A program made the translations under genes and the position numbers. Below, in pieces: positions 32,884-42,716 of a stretch of DNA of 64,000 nt (position 1 is the stretch's first letter; each line of letters opens with the position of its first letter). The notes under the pieces were generated by a model. It saw only the letters and a list, made by a program, of their open reading frames with translations. It was not told where the DNA came from and ran no database searches. Source of the DNA: Bradyrhizobium sp. AUGA SZCCT0283 (lineage in GTDB: Bacteria; Pseudomonadota; Alphaproteobacteria; Rhizobiales; Xanthobacteraceae); the NCBI RefSeq assembly GCF_018130385.1, contig NZ_JAFCLU010000012.1, positions 124,001 to 188,000 on the forward strand. The letters are read 5' to 3'.

Positions 32884-33486
32884 TTGTCCGATCTTGCAGC
32901 CGACGACCTCGCCACAATCTATCCCGCGCCCTCGCCCCGCGTGATCGCCAAGGCGCGGCCGGAGATCGACGTCCATGCGAAGAAATTCATCGGCATGTCG
33001 CCGTTCTGCGTGCTGGCCACCTCAGGCGCTGACGGCAGCGTCGATGCATCGCCGCGCGGCGGCTTTCCCGGCTTCATCCATGTGGCGGGGCCGAACCTGC
33101 TGTTGATGCCGGATCGCTCGGGCAACAACCGCATCGACAGCTTTCGCAACATCGTCGAGGGAAGTGGCTTCGTGCAGCTGATCTTCTTCGTGCCCGGCAT
33201 CGACGAGACGCTGCGCGTCGGCGGCACGGGCAAAGTATCTGTCGACCCGGAGCTGATGGCCTCGATGGTGGAGTTCGGCAAGCCGCCGCGCGCGGTGCTG
33301 CATATCGACGTCACGGAGGCCTATTTCCACTGCGGCAAGGCGCTGATGCGCTCGAAACTGTGGGCGGGCGAGCGGGTCGAGCGCTCGGTGATGCCGAGCA
33401 TCGGCGAAGTGATCCACGACCAGACCGGCCTCGGCGAGCGCGAAAGCCAGGACGTGATCTACGAGCGCTACAAGACGCAGCTGTAG
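32884..33486 (+). CDS. FMN-dependent pyridoxamine-5'-phosphate-oxidase-like flavoprotein
   Basis: A protein of about 200 residues of the PPOX split-barrel group (MSMEG_1061-type). SPFCVLATSGADGSVDASPRGG near residue 38, then LLLMPDRSGNNRIDSFRN, is the flavin-binding pattern of this subgroup. Likely roles are FMN- or F420-like oxidoreductase activity on unknown substrates. The start is uncertain: TTG 32884 has GGAG 7 bp upstream; ATG 32830 is also in frame but sits just past a repeat. Confidence 0.85.
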   Translation: MSDLAADDLATIYPAPSPRVIAKARPEIDVHAKKFIGMSPFCVLATSGADGSVDASPRGGFPGFIHVAGPNLLLMPDRSGNNRIDSFRNIVEGSGFVQLIFFVPGIDETLRVGGTGKVSVDPELMASMVEFGKPPRAVLHIDVTEAYFHCGKALMRSKLWAGERVERSVMPSIGEVIHDQTGLGERESQDVIYERYKTQL

Positions 33487-33533
33487 GAAGGTTGTATCGG
33501 GTGTCGATCACCCCCCTGGAGGGTAAAGAAAGG

Positions 33534-34019
33534 TCAGTCCCCGCTCTCCAATCCGCCGACATGCTTTTGCGTGTAGAGCTCGAGCCCGATGCGCCCGATC
33601 AAATCAAGCTGGGTTTCGAGGAAATCGATGTGATGTTCCTCGTCCTTCATCAGCTGTTCGAACAGGTCGCGTGAGACGTAGTCCTTGACGCTGTGGCAGT
33701 GGGTTGCGGCTTCCTGGTAGAGCGTGCGCGCTGATATCTCGGAGGCGAGATCGCATTCGATGATTTCCTTGACGTTCTGGCCGATGCGCAAGGGATCGAG
33801 CACCTGCAGGTTGGGAAAGCCGTCGAGGAACAGAATCCGGTCGGTGAACTTGTCGGCGTGCTCCATCTCCTCGATGGATTCCTTGCGCCAGACCTTGGCC
33901 ATTTCCAGCAGGCCCCAGTTGTTCAGGAGCCGGTAATGCAGCCAGTACTGGTTGATCGCGGTGAGCTCGCTGCGCAGGCCCTTGTTGAGATAGTCGATGA
34001 CTTTGGGATCGCCCTGCAT
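33534..34019 (-). CDS. bfr: bacterioferritin
   Basis: A 161-residue bacterioferritin, an iron-storage protein forming 24-subunit shells with haem at subunit interfaces. Ferroxidase ligands are visible: Glu 18 in SELTAINQY, Glu 51 and His 54 in EEMEHADK, and Glu/His in DEEHHIDF near residues 127-130; Met 52 is the haem ligand. ATG 34019 follows GGAG. An Irr-type palindrome lies 46 bp upstream, and bfd is the next gene upstream on the same strand. The gene is probably repressed or derepressed with iron status. Confidence 0.96.
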   Translation of the reverse strand: MQGDPKVIDYLNKGLRSELTAINQYWLHYRLLNNWGLLEMAKVWRKESIEEMEHADKFTDRILFLDGFPNLQVLDPLRIGQNVKEIIECDLASEISARTLYQEAATHCHSVKDYVSRDLFEQLMKDEEHHIDFLETQLDLIGRIGLELYTQKHVGGLESGD

Positions 34020-34064
34020 GGTCCACTCCGATTTCCTCCAGGCCAAACGCGGCCTGACACTGCA

Positions 34065-34081
34065 TTTAGAATGCTTCTAAA
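34065..34081 (-). promoter_or_regulatory. Irr iron control element (ICE) candidate
   Basis: TTTAGAA-TGC-TTCTAAA is a perfect 7+7 palindrome with a 3-bp spacer. It matches the ICE sequence bound by the haem-responsive regulator Irr in Bradyrhizobium and relatives. It lies 46-62 bp before the bfr start codon, which fits a repressor site over or near the promoter. Confidence 0.75.
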
Positions 34082-34159
34082 TGAGTTCGGTGCCGGGGGC
34101 AACCGCTCCGCGAAAAAAGCGGTGGGAACGGCGGAAATCAGCAGGATTCGAAGGGTTTT

Positions 34160-34444
34160 TCAGCAGGCCGCAAGCGCGAAGGCCGGGGCAACCGGGGCTA
34201 CTTCCTGCGCGGGCTCGTCGTTGGCCGCGTGGCGGCTGTGCGGACAGCCGGAGCAGCATTCCTTGGCGCAGGCACCCAGCGCTTCGTCGATGATGGTCTT
34301 GATCGTGCGCGCGCAACGGCCGCATTCGGCGCTGCAGCCGAGGCAACCGTAAATCTGTTTGGGATTTCGCGGCAGGTCCGAAGCTGCACTCACGGCACTA
34401 CGGACGTCGTGGTCGCTCAGGACGTTGCAGGAACAGACAATCAT
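34160..34444 (-). CDS. bfd: bacterioferritin-associated ferredoxin (BFD-like [2Fe-2S] protein)
   Basis: A 94-residue protein whose N-terminal part is a BFD-type [2Fe-2S] domain: cysteines in VCSCNVLSD (about residues 4 and 6) and YGCLGCSAECGRC (about residues 34-44). Bfd docks on bacterioferritin and reduces it so that stored iron is released. The protein is longer than the usual 64 residues, with an extra cysteine-rich segment (CAKECCSGC) and an alanine-rich tail. It lies 140 bp upstream of bfr in the same direction. Confidence 0.88.
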   Translation of the reverse strand: MIVCSCNVLSDHDVRSAVSAASDLPRNPKQIYGCLGCSAECGRCARTIKTIIDEALGACAKECCSGCPHSRHAANDEPAQEVAPVAPAFALAAC

Positions 34445-34626
34445 GAAACCGTTAGAACCTTCGGTGATGCGACCTCATCGATATTTAAGAGAGCGACGAG
34501 ATGCAAAAGGAAAAGCCGCATTTTCAAGCAATTCCAAACTGATGCGAGAGGAATACTGGAATGAATCTAAAAAGGAGGTCTTGCGGTAAGTCAAAACCGC
34601 CGCTGATTTCCCGGAGGTTTTCGGCG

Positions 34627-34908
34627 TCAATCGCCGCCACCGCCGCCGTCGCCACCACCTCCTCCGCTATCCCCGCTGGAATCGCTGGACGAGGTGGAAC
34701 TATCCGACGAAGAACTGTCACCGCCGAACCAGGAAAGCGGGTTCCAGCCATCACCGCCGGAACTGTCGCCCGGACCTATGCTGGAAGCGTCGCCGCCGGC
34801 ACTCTCGCGCCGGGTCTTGCGGTTTTGCACCCGGTTCATCAGCAGGTAGCAGATCAGCGATGTCCCGCCGACCGCCACCATGAATGCCGTCATTCCGCTC
34901 GTCATCAT
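34627..34908 (-). CDS. membrane-anchored Ser/Gly/Asp-rich protein
   Basis: A 93-residue protein with one hydrophobic segment (about residues 5-24) and a short basic stretch, then a low-complexity tail: SSSSDSSTSSSDSSGDSGGG and a final run of glycines and aspartates. It is probably a single-pass membrane protein with a disordered tail. The function is unknown. Low-complexity coding here makes the exact reading frame less certain, but the membrane segment supports it. Confidence 0.6.
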   Translation of the reverse strand: MMTSGMTAFMVAVGGTSLICYLLMNRVQNRKTRRESAGGDASSIGPGDSSGGDGWNPLSWFGGDSSSSDSSTSSSDSSGDSGGGGGDGGGGGD

Positions 34909-35084
34909 GTCCTGCGTTCAAGGGCCAGGGAAGAACCTTCGGTATCTTCGCACCGCAACCTGCCGTTCCGTCCCATTTTCGTCGCCCCGGAGGCGCGCGC
35001 CGTTCATTGATCATTCAAGCGAAATATGGAACTTTTGCCGGAGCAAAACCTAACGTCCTTTGCTCCCACGAGAAAGGTGAGGCC

Positions 35085-35396
35085 ATGAAGAAGACATTGA
35101 TGGCGCTCAGTGCCGCCGCCGCATTGACCGTTTCCGCCGTTGCTATCCCGGCTCCGGCCCATGCGCAGCGCGGTGTCGCGGCAGGCGTCGCAGCCGGATT
35201 GCTGGGCGGCGCTATCGTCGGCGGCGCGATAGCTTCGCAGAACGGCTATTATTACGGCCCGGGATATTATGCGCCCGGCTATGGCGGCCCGGCCTATGTG
35301 GTCGATCCCGGCTACGGCGAATCCTGCATCTGGCAGCGGCAGCGGTTCTGGGACGGTTACGGCTGGCGGGTCCGCAACGTCAGGGTTTGCGACTAG
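35085..35396 (+). CDS. small Gly-rich secreted protein, first of a paralogous pair
   Basis: A 103-residue protein: signal peptide (ending AHA), then QRGVAAGVAAGLLGGAIVGG, a Tyr/Gly/Pro-rich middle and the C-terminus QRFWDGYGWRVRNVRVCD. The glycine-zipper-like helix suggests membrane association. The product of 35625 shares both ends. ATG 35085 follows GGTGAGGCC. A hairpin at 35425-35456 lies between the two genes. The function is unknown. Confidence 0.8.
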   Translation: MKKTLMALSAAAALTVSAVAIPAPAHAQRGVAAGVAAGLLGGAIVGGAIASQNGYYYGPGYYAPGYGGPAYVVDPGYGESCIWQRQRFWDGYGWRVRNVRVCD

Positions 35397-35424
35397 CCGT
35401 TCATCTTCATTAAATTGCGCCCGA

Positions 35425-35456
35425 CATCCCGGAAAGCCACCTGCTTTTCCGGGATG
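35425..35456 (+). terminator. hairpin between paralogous genes
   Basis: CATCCCGGAAAGC and GCTTTTCCGGGATG form a stem with one bulge and a short loop. It lies about 28 bp past the first gene's stop. No T-run follows, so it may be a weak terminator or processing site. Confidence 0.5.
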
Positions 35457-35624
35457 GGTGTCATTTCCGGCCTGAAAAAGACCGTTTTTTCCGGCCACGC
35501 TTCGGAAACGTTTACTTTCGATTGACCCATGTGCGCTTTTTTAGCGAAGCGGCAGTTCGAAAACGGCGTGTGAGTCATCCCTAAACCCGACGCCCGAAGG
35601 CGTCACCCCAGGAGAGCCCAGGAC

Positions 35625-35897
35625 ATGAAGAAGACATTTGCTGCCTTCGTCGCGGTCGCAACGATTGCCGGTTCGCTCGCAGCGACGCCCGCAAGCGCAC
35701 AGCGTGGCGTTGCCGCAGGCGTGGCGGCCGGCCTGCTCGGCGGCGCGATCATCGGTGGCGCGATCGCCTCCAGCCGCCCGGCCTACGGCGGCCCGGTGTA
35801 CGTGGAAGAAGCGCCCTACCCGGCGTGCCGGATGGTTCGCGAGCGCTTCTGGGACGGCTATGACTGGCGCTATCGCCGCGTCGAGGTCTGCAACTGA
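35625..35897 (+). CDS. small Gly-rich secreted protein, second of a paralogous pair
   Basis: A 90-residue protein: signal peptide (ending ASA), QRGVAAGVAAGLLGGAIIGG, and the C-terminus RERFWDGYDWRYRRVEVCN. It is a close paralogue of the 35085 product, shorter in the Tyr/Gly-rich middle. A cysteine in PACRMVRE and the last-but-one cysteine may pair. ATG 35625 is preceded by AGGAGAGCC. The function is unknown. Confidence 0.82.
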   Translation: MKKTFAAFVAVATIAGSLAATPASAQRGVAAGVAAGLLGGAIIGGAIASSRPAYGGPVYVEEAPYPACRMVRERFWDGYDWRYRRVEVCN

Positions 35898-35935
35898 TCT
35901 GATCGACCGGCGCGCGACCCGCGCGTCCTGATCGA

Positions 35936-35968
35936 AGCCCGGCCGATATCTCGGCCGGGCTTTTTCTT
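35936..35968 (+). terminator. intrinsic terminator
   Basis: An 11-bp stem AGCCCGGCCGA / TCGGCCGGGCT (35936-35946, 35951-35961) with a TATC loop is followed by TTTTCTTTG. It ends the transcript of the 35625 gene. Confidence 0.88.
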
Positions 35969-36034
35969 TGCCCGGTCCCTGTAGATCCGGATGAGCGCAG
36001 CGATCGGCAGGATACTCGCACCTGCGTGTCTTAC

Positions 36035-36210
36035 GCTCCCCTGGAGGGGAAGGGTCGTATTGAGCGAAGCGAAATGCGAGACGGGGTGGGGTGATCTCTC
36101 AACTCGGGCACTGTTCGAGAGGATAGACCGTCACCCCACCCCGCCGCTCATTTCATGAGCGGCGACCCACGAGCGAGCTTCGCTCGTCTCCCCTCCAGGG
36201 GAGGGTGATC
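36035..36210. repeat. long imperfect inverted repeat, CTCCCCTGGAGGGGA family
   Basis: CTCCCCTGGAGGGGAAGGGT and CGGGGTGGGGTGA on the left are inverted against TCACCCCACCCCG and CCCTCCAGGGGAGGGTGA on the right. The arms are internally palindromic. A partial copy (CCCCCTGGAGGG) is seen near 33511. The rest of the 35969-36282 gap shows no gene. Confidence 0.75.
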
Positions 36211-36282
36211 GAGCACCGCCCGTTACGCATCGCGCTCGTCGGGACGATTTCCTCGAAGCCCGGCTTGACCTGATCTGGCGTA

Positions 36283-36624
36283 TCAGACGCCCACCCTGCC
36301 CTTCAGCAACTCGTATTGCTGCCGGGAACAATCGCCCAGCGCCTCGTCCCGGTTGCTCGGGACATCGTCGTAACCAATGGGGCTGTCGAATTGGCTCACG
36401 GTGAAGTCCACGCGCCGTCCATCGATGCGATTGTAGAAATGCCAGGCGCCGTTGACATCGGTCTTCAGGATTTCGCCGCCGAGCCTGTCCTGAACAACGA
36501 GCGCCGTGACGCTGCACTGGCCGGATGCCGGGTTGTCACGCTGCCAGTGGCGGCCGGTCTCGATCGACCACGACCGCCGGAGTTGCTGATAGAAATCGAC
36601 GAGGAACGCGCTCCCTGCGGTCAT
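36283..36624 (-). CDS. YunG-like protein
   Basis: A 113-residue protein. GQCSVTALVVQDRLGGEILK near residue 35, followed by HFYNRIDGRRVDFTVSQFD, is the pattern of the YunG family first seen in Bacillus. The Cys in GQCSVTA and a later His resemble a papain-like or transglutaminase-like Cys-His pair, but no activity is established. The start at ATG 36624 excludes a long non-conserved extension. Confidence 0.75.
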   Translation of the reverse strand: MTAGSAFLVDFYQQLRRSWSIETGRHWQRDNPASGQCSVTALVVQDRLGGEILKTDVNGAWHFYNRIDGRRVDFTVSQFDSPIGYDDVPSNRDEALGDCSRQQYELLKGRVGV

Positions 36625-36683
36625 TGAAACCTCGAATTCGGTCGGCCCTGTTCGTGAAAGATACGTCGCGTGAATGATCCGCG

Positions 36684-37976
36684 CTAGCGCCCCGCGCTCA
36701 TCGAGCGCAGCACCGCTTCGCTTGGCCAGCAATCGACCTTGAGGCCGGCGGATTTCTGATACGCGCCCAGCGCCGCGCGGGTCTGCATGCCCGCCTTGCC
36801 GTCGAGCTTGTCCCTGTAGAGACCGATCCGCGTCAAGTGACGCTGCATGGCTTCGACATCCGCCGAACGCAACTGCGTCGAGGCGGACCACGGCGCGGCG
36901 AACGGCAACGGGCTTACCATGCGGTCGGCGAGATGGCCGACGAACAGCACATACAAATCGGAGAAATTGTATTCCTTGATGACGAAATAGTTCTTCGTGG
37001 TCAGGAATGCCGGGCCGTAGATGCCCTCCACCTGCAACAGCGAAGCCGGTTGCGCCTGCTCGGCCGCGCTCAGCTTTTGCCCGCGCACCGGTACGAAGCC
37101 TGCGCGCAGCCACTCGCCAATCGGCTTCGTCACCTCGGGCACGCCCATGGTGCAATCGACATTGCCGGGCGCCTTCACCTCATAGGCCCAGCGCACGCCG
37201 GGCTGCCAGCCCTTGTTGACGAGTTGCTGTGCGGCGGAAGCCAGCGCATCCGGCACCGAATGCCAGATGTCGACCCGGCCATCGCCGTCGAGATCGACGC
37301 CGTGCTTGTAATATTCGGACGGCAGGAATTGCGTGTACCCGGTGGCGCCGGCCCAGGACGAGCGGAAATCCTTGCGCGCCACCGCGCCCTCGCCGAGAAT
37401 CTTCAACGCGAGAATGAATTCGCCCCGATACTGCTCCTTGCGGCGGCCGACATAGGCCTGCGTCGCGACCACGCGCAGCGTGTCGTAGGGCAAGCGGTAG
37501 CGGCCATAATCCGTCTCGCGCCCCCAGATCGCCAGCACGATGCTTCCGGGAACGCCGAGGCGCTTTTCGATCTCGGAGAGCGCTACGCGATGCTTCTGCA
37601 TCCGCTTCTGCCCCTCCGCCGCCAGCCGCGCGATGGAGGCTTCCTTCACATAATCGGCCGGCACCTGCACGAACTCCGCCTGCGACGGCGCGCCGGTGGC
37701 GGGCCGGCCGGGCAGCAAGAGATCGGGCAATTTGTAGTCGGGCTCGAGCCCCTTCGTCTCGGCATCGAACGTCGCGCGCGACACGCCGGCCGCCTGCGCC
37801 TCCGGCCACAGCGAGGCGATGAACTGGGTGAAGGCGGCGTCGGCGGCATGAACCGGGCGCACCGCGCCCGGCGTCATCGCTGCCAGTATCAGAACCGCGG
37901 CTATCAACCTCTGTCGCAAACCGGAATCCTGTCGATCGACACGTCGCCCATCAATGCGAGACAACCTGTTTGGCAT
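36684..37976 (-). CDS. lytic murein transglycosylase (MltB-like), second paralogue
   Basis: A 430-residue protein with an N-terminal hydrophobic export signal (about residues 22-44, ending VHAAD), an SLT_2 catalytic domain and a C-terminal PG_binding_1 domain (LTRIGLYRDKLDGKAGMQTR). The catalytic Glu is in WGRETDYG and the WAGATGYTQFLPSEYY segment is conserved. Its proposed start at ATG 37976 overlaps the YqhA-like gene by 26 bp; an inner start such as TTG is possible. It resembles the 14329 product in layout. Confidence 0.88.
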   Translation of the reverse strand: MPNRLSRIDGRRVDRQDSGLRQRLIAAVLILAAMTPGAVRPVHAADAAFTQFIASLWPEAQAAGVSRATFDAETKGLEPDYKLPDLLLPGRPATGAPSQAEFVQVPADYVKEASIARLAAEGQKRMQKHRVALSEIEKRLGVPGSIVLAIWGRETDYGRYRLPYDTLRVVATQAYVGRRKEQYRGEFILALKILGEGAVARKDFRSSWAGATGYTQFLPSEYYKHGVDLDGDGRVDIWHSVPDALASAAQQLVNKGWQPGVRWAYEVKAPGNVDCTMGVPEVTKPIGEWLRAGFVPVRGQKLSAAEQAQPASLLQVEGIYGPAFLTTKNYFVIKEYNFSDLYVLFVGHLADRMVSPLPFAAPWSASTQLRSADVEAMQRHLTRIGLYRDKLDGKAGMQTRAALGAYQKSAGLKVDCWPSEAVLRSMSAGR

Positions 37977-38541
37977 GTTCGGCGGAATCATTCGACAGCT
38001 TGTCGACATACGCAATGCCGATCGCCGACATAATGAAGACCGTGTGGATGATGGTCTGCCACATCACGCCGGTTTCGGTGTAGCCGCTCTTGCCCGAGGC
38101 CAATCCTCCGGCCTCGATGAAGGTACGCAACAGATGAATCGACGAGATGCCGATGATGGCCATCGCGAGCTTGATCTTGAGCACGCTGGCGTTGACGTGG
38201 CTGAGCCATTCCGGCTGATCGGGATGTCCTTCCAGATTGAGACGGGAGACGAACGTCTCGTAGCCGCCGACGATGACCATCACCAGCAGGTTGGAAATCA
38301 TCACCACGTCGATCAGGCCCAGCACCGCCAGCATGATCTGCTGCTCGCTGAAATCGAAGGCGTGGGCGAACAGGTGCCACAACTCCTTCAGAAACAGCAC
38401 CACATAGACGCCCTGCGCGACGATCAGGCCGATATAAAGCGGCAGCTGCAGCCAGCGGGAGCTGAAGATCAGCAGCGGGATCGGACGCAATGCCTTCCTC
38501 TGCGATTCGGGCGGCAAGGGCGTTTCGGGAGTAAGGGACAT
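37951..38541 (-). CDS. YqhA/UPF0114 family membrane protein
   Basis: A 196-residue inner-membrane protein of the UPF0114 (TIGR00645) family with four hydrophobic segments. LLVMVIVGGYETFVSRL near residue 86, followed by the conserved PEWLSHVNASVLKIKLAMAI, is diagnostic. The function is unknown. It is followed by the transglycosylase gene, which overlaps its end, so the two are probably cotranscribed. Confidence 0.9.
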   Translation of the reverse strand: MSLTPETPLPPESQRKALRPIPLLIFSSRWLQLPLYIGLIVAQGVYVVLFLKELWHLFAHAFDFSEQQIMLAVLGLIDVVMISNLLVMVIVGGYETFVSRLNLEGHPDQPEWLSHVNASVLKIKLAMAIIGISSIHLLRTFIEAGGLASGKSGYTETGVMWQTIIHTVFIMSAIGIAYVDKLSNDSAEHAKQVVSH

Positions 38542-38756
38542 TCAGGAGGGCTCGCTTGCGGGGGATTCGGATTGCGAAGGAAGCCTATATCTACGCAATC
38601 TGACTGTGCTGTGAAGCGACAACTGGCCGCAGTACGATAACTGCCGCCAGCTTACCCAGACTTCCAAGGCAAATTACGACCTTATGCGACGGTCTCAATC
38701 GTAGCCGAAGCCATGGTTGTAATATCTGGCAAGGCAGGAGCGAGAAGAAATAATCT

Positions 38757-38969
38757 TCACGCGTCAGTCAGATCGAGACGCCGCTCGATACGCTCGATGC
38801 GGACGTCCATCCGATCAAGGCGATTCGACATATTGGCATACTGGTTCTCGAGATTGCCGACGCGCTGCTTTATCTCGCGAATATCATCCCGCACGTCATC
38901 GATCGCGCCGCAGATATGGCGAAGATGCTCAAGAACGATGTTGTCCGTGTCGTTGTCCGTGTCGGTCAT
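38757..38969 (-). CDS. small coiled-coil protein
   Basis: A 70-residue, highly charged protein. From about residue 20 on, the spacing IREIKQRVGNLENQ... IERIERRLDL fits a parallel coiled coil. It resembles small coiled-coil proteins that sometimes act as toxin-antitoxin-like or scaffolding parts, but I see no partner. The function is unknown. Confidence 0.6.
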   Translation of the reverse strand: MTDTDNDTDNIVLEHLRHICGAIDDVRDDIREIKQRVGNLENQYANMSNRLDRMDVRIERIERRLDLTDA

Positions 38970-39464
38970 CGGATAACATTATCACGATATCGAATCATTG
39001 TGAACCATGGCGCCGCGATGTTCTTCCCGAAGATCAACGTGAAGATCGATCCGGCCCGGCGGTGGCACCGGCCCGACCGGCACTTCTTCGCTAACGGCGC
39101 CTGTCAGGTGCTGGCCTTTGCGTTTCTGAAACGCTATCCGGATCTCGAATTCCGCGCCCGATGGATCAAACCGGAAGCTGGATTCAGCGGCAACCACATC
39201 TACGTCACCGACGGGATCAACGCCTTCGACTATCACGGCCTCACCACCGAACAGCGCCTGCTCGCGTTAGCCTTCAGGCGCGGCCTCCGATTCTTTCCGG
39301 CTGGGACGCCGCGCTGGTGGACTTGCCGGCCGATGTTCTGATTTCAGAACAGCGCTCGCGGCAGATCGAGGGACTTTGGCTGCGCGAGCCGAAGCTATTC
39401 CTTCATGACGCGCTGCCCCGCGCGCACAACTTTCTCGACGGGTTCGGCGATATCAGGCGGAGGC

Positions 39465-41114
<1,650 letters not shown>

Positions 41115-41345
41115 CGCGATCCCTGGAAATGGTTGGATTTTACGGAGATTTGCTGCCGCTGATGTAGCGGCGCGGCCGCCAAAGGGCAACCACGGGAACC
41201 CGTTTTCCATCCGTTCACCACGGATGAATACGGGATGGTCACCATGTGCGCCGAGATCCCGACAATTGAAACTATCTTTTAATAAATCGGGCGAAAACTG
41301 GTTTTCAGCGCCAAAAAAGGCGTTTTGAAAACAAGGGCCCGCGTC

Positions 41346-41540
41346 ATGGCTACGATCGGTTCGGCATCCTTTTCCGCCCCGGCACATGCAAGCGCCGGAC
41401 TGGCAAAACCTTTGGCAGAACTCCGCACCTTCTGGCGCCAGTTCATCGCCAAGGCGTTCAACCCCTACCGCCCGGAACTGCACTATATGCGCGGCCCGGG
41501 ACCTGCCTGGCGCGCCAAGCATCTCGGCCGCTCGAACTGA
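41346..41540 (+). CDS. possible small basic protein
   Basis: A 64-residue frame starting at ATG 41346. The C-terminal half (LRTFWRQFIAKAFNPYRPEL then HYMRGPGPAWRAKHLGRSN) has a non-random look, with aromatic and basic residues, unlike shadow frames. No signal peptide, and a weak RBS. The preceding 230 bp (41115-41345) hold no other gene. It could be a short conserved protein, but I cannot confirm it. Confidence 0.4.
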   Translation: MATIGSASFSAPAHASAGLAKPLAELRTFWRQFIAKAFNPYRPELHYMRGPGPAWRAKHLGRSN

Positions 41541-41582
41541 GCTATCCGGCTATTTGAGGCAGCCCCGCAGCTCCATTTTTTG

Positions 41583-41657
41583 ACGTGTTTTCTTCACGCG
41601 AACCGGTTTCCACCCCGGATCAAGTCCGAGGGCATGCTTCGCTCGAAAACGCTGTTT
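41583..41657. repeat. partial interspersed repeat in reverse orientation
   Basis: CGCGAACCGGTTTCCAC and CTTCGCTCGAAAACGCT are in the reverse orientation to the GGAGCGTTTTCCAGCG repeat at 30633-30739. An intervening CGGATCAAGTCCGAGG piece resembles another REP arm. Confidence 0.45.
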
Positions 41658-41750
41658 GGCCGCTTGCGCCATCTCTGATTGCGCGCAACCATGGCGATCT
41701 TCGCCGACGGCCGTTTCCGACCGTCATGCTCGCCACCAACGGACCTCCCC

Positions 41751-42710
41751 ATGACGCGGCTGCGCTGTGCAATCCTCGACGACTATCTCAACGTGGCGCT
41801 CTCGGTCGCCGACTGGTCCAAAGTCTCCGACCGCGTCGACGTCACGGTGTTCAACCAGCCGTTTGCGACCGCGGAAGCCGCGGCCCACGCCCTGAAGGAT
41901 TTCGAGATCATCTGCGCGATGCGCGAACGCACCCCGTTCCCGCGCACCATGTTCGCAGGCCTGCCCCATCTGAAGCTTTTGATCACCTCGGGCATGCGCA
42001 ATGCCGCCATCGATATGGAAGCGGCCAAGGACTACAAGGTGGTGCTGTGCGGCACCCAATGGGGCCGCGACCCGACCGCGCCGCTGACCATGGGCCTGAT
42101 CCTGGAACTGACCCGTAATATCGGTCGCGAGAACGCCCGCATGCATGCCGGCGAGCCCCTGCAGAAATTCGTCGGCATGGAGATCGAGGGCCGGACGCTC
42201 GGCGTCATCGGCCTCGGCAAGCTCGGCACCAAGGTATCCAGGCTGGCGCAGGCCTTCGGCATGAACGTGATCGCCTGGAGCCCGAATCTGACGCCGGAGA
42301 AGTGCAAGGAGGTCGGCGTCACCTACGCCAGCAAGGACGAGCTGTTTTCGACCGCCGACATCGTCACCATCCATGTGGTGCTGAGCCAGCGCTCGCGCGG
42401 GCTGGTTGGGCGTGATGACCTCGCCCGGATGAAGCCAACCGCCTACCTCGTCAACACCGCGCGCGGGCCGATCGTCGACGAAGGGGCGCTGTTGGAAGCA
42501 CTGACGCAAAAGACGATCGCGGGCGCCGGCGTCGACGTGTTCTCGGAGGAGCCGCTGCCGGTCGACCATCCCTTCCGCAAGCTCGACAACATGGTGCTGA
42601 CGCCGCATCTCGGCTACGTCACCGGGGACAGTTTTCGAAACCACTATCAGCAAATGGTCGAGGGCATCGACGCCTGGTTCAAGGGCGAGCCGAAGCAGCG
42701 GCTGGCGTAA
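41751..42710 (+). CDS. D-2-hydroxyacid dehydrogenase family protein
   Basis: A 319-residue NAD-dependent D-2-hydroxyacid dehydrogenase. It has the nucleotide motif GLGKLG near residue 156, and the catalytic Arg in NTARGPIVDE, Glu in FSEEPLP and His in LTPHLGY. The C-terminus is typical of the family, which includes phosphoglycerate and glyoxylate/hydroxypyruvate reductases; the substrate is unknown. The start is ATG 41751. Confidence 0.93.
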   Translation: MTRLRCAILDDYLNVALSVADWSKVSDRVDVTVFNQPFATAEAAAHALKDFEIICAMRERTPFPRTMFAGLPHLKLLITSGMRNAAIDMEAAKDYKVVLCGTQWGRDPTAPLTMGLILELTRNIGRENARMHAGEPLQKFVGMEIEGRTLGVIGLGKLGTKVSRLAQAFGMNVIAWSPNLTPEKCKEVGVTYASKDELFSTADIVTIHVVLSQRSRGLVGRDDLARMKPTAYLVNTARGPIVDEGALLEALTQKTIAGAGVDVFSEEPLPVDHPFRKLDNMVLTPHLGYVTGDSFRNHYQQMVEGIDAWFKGEPKQRLA

Positions 42711-42716
42711 GCGACC

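Noticed and set aside
34440..34480. Second Irr-like site before bfd (GTTAGAACCTTCGG)
   Set aside because: Only one half-site fits and the spacer is wrong, unlike the perfect palindrome before bfr.
36837..38033. 398-residue frame antisense to the transglycosylase gene
   Set aside because: The minus-strand gene has clear SLT_2 and peptidoglycan-binding domains; the antisense frame has none.
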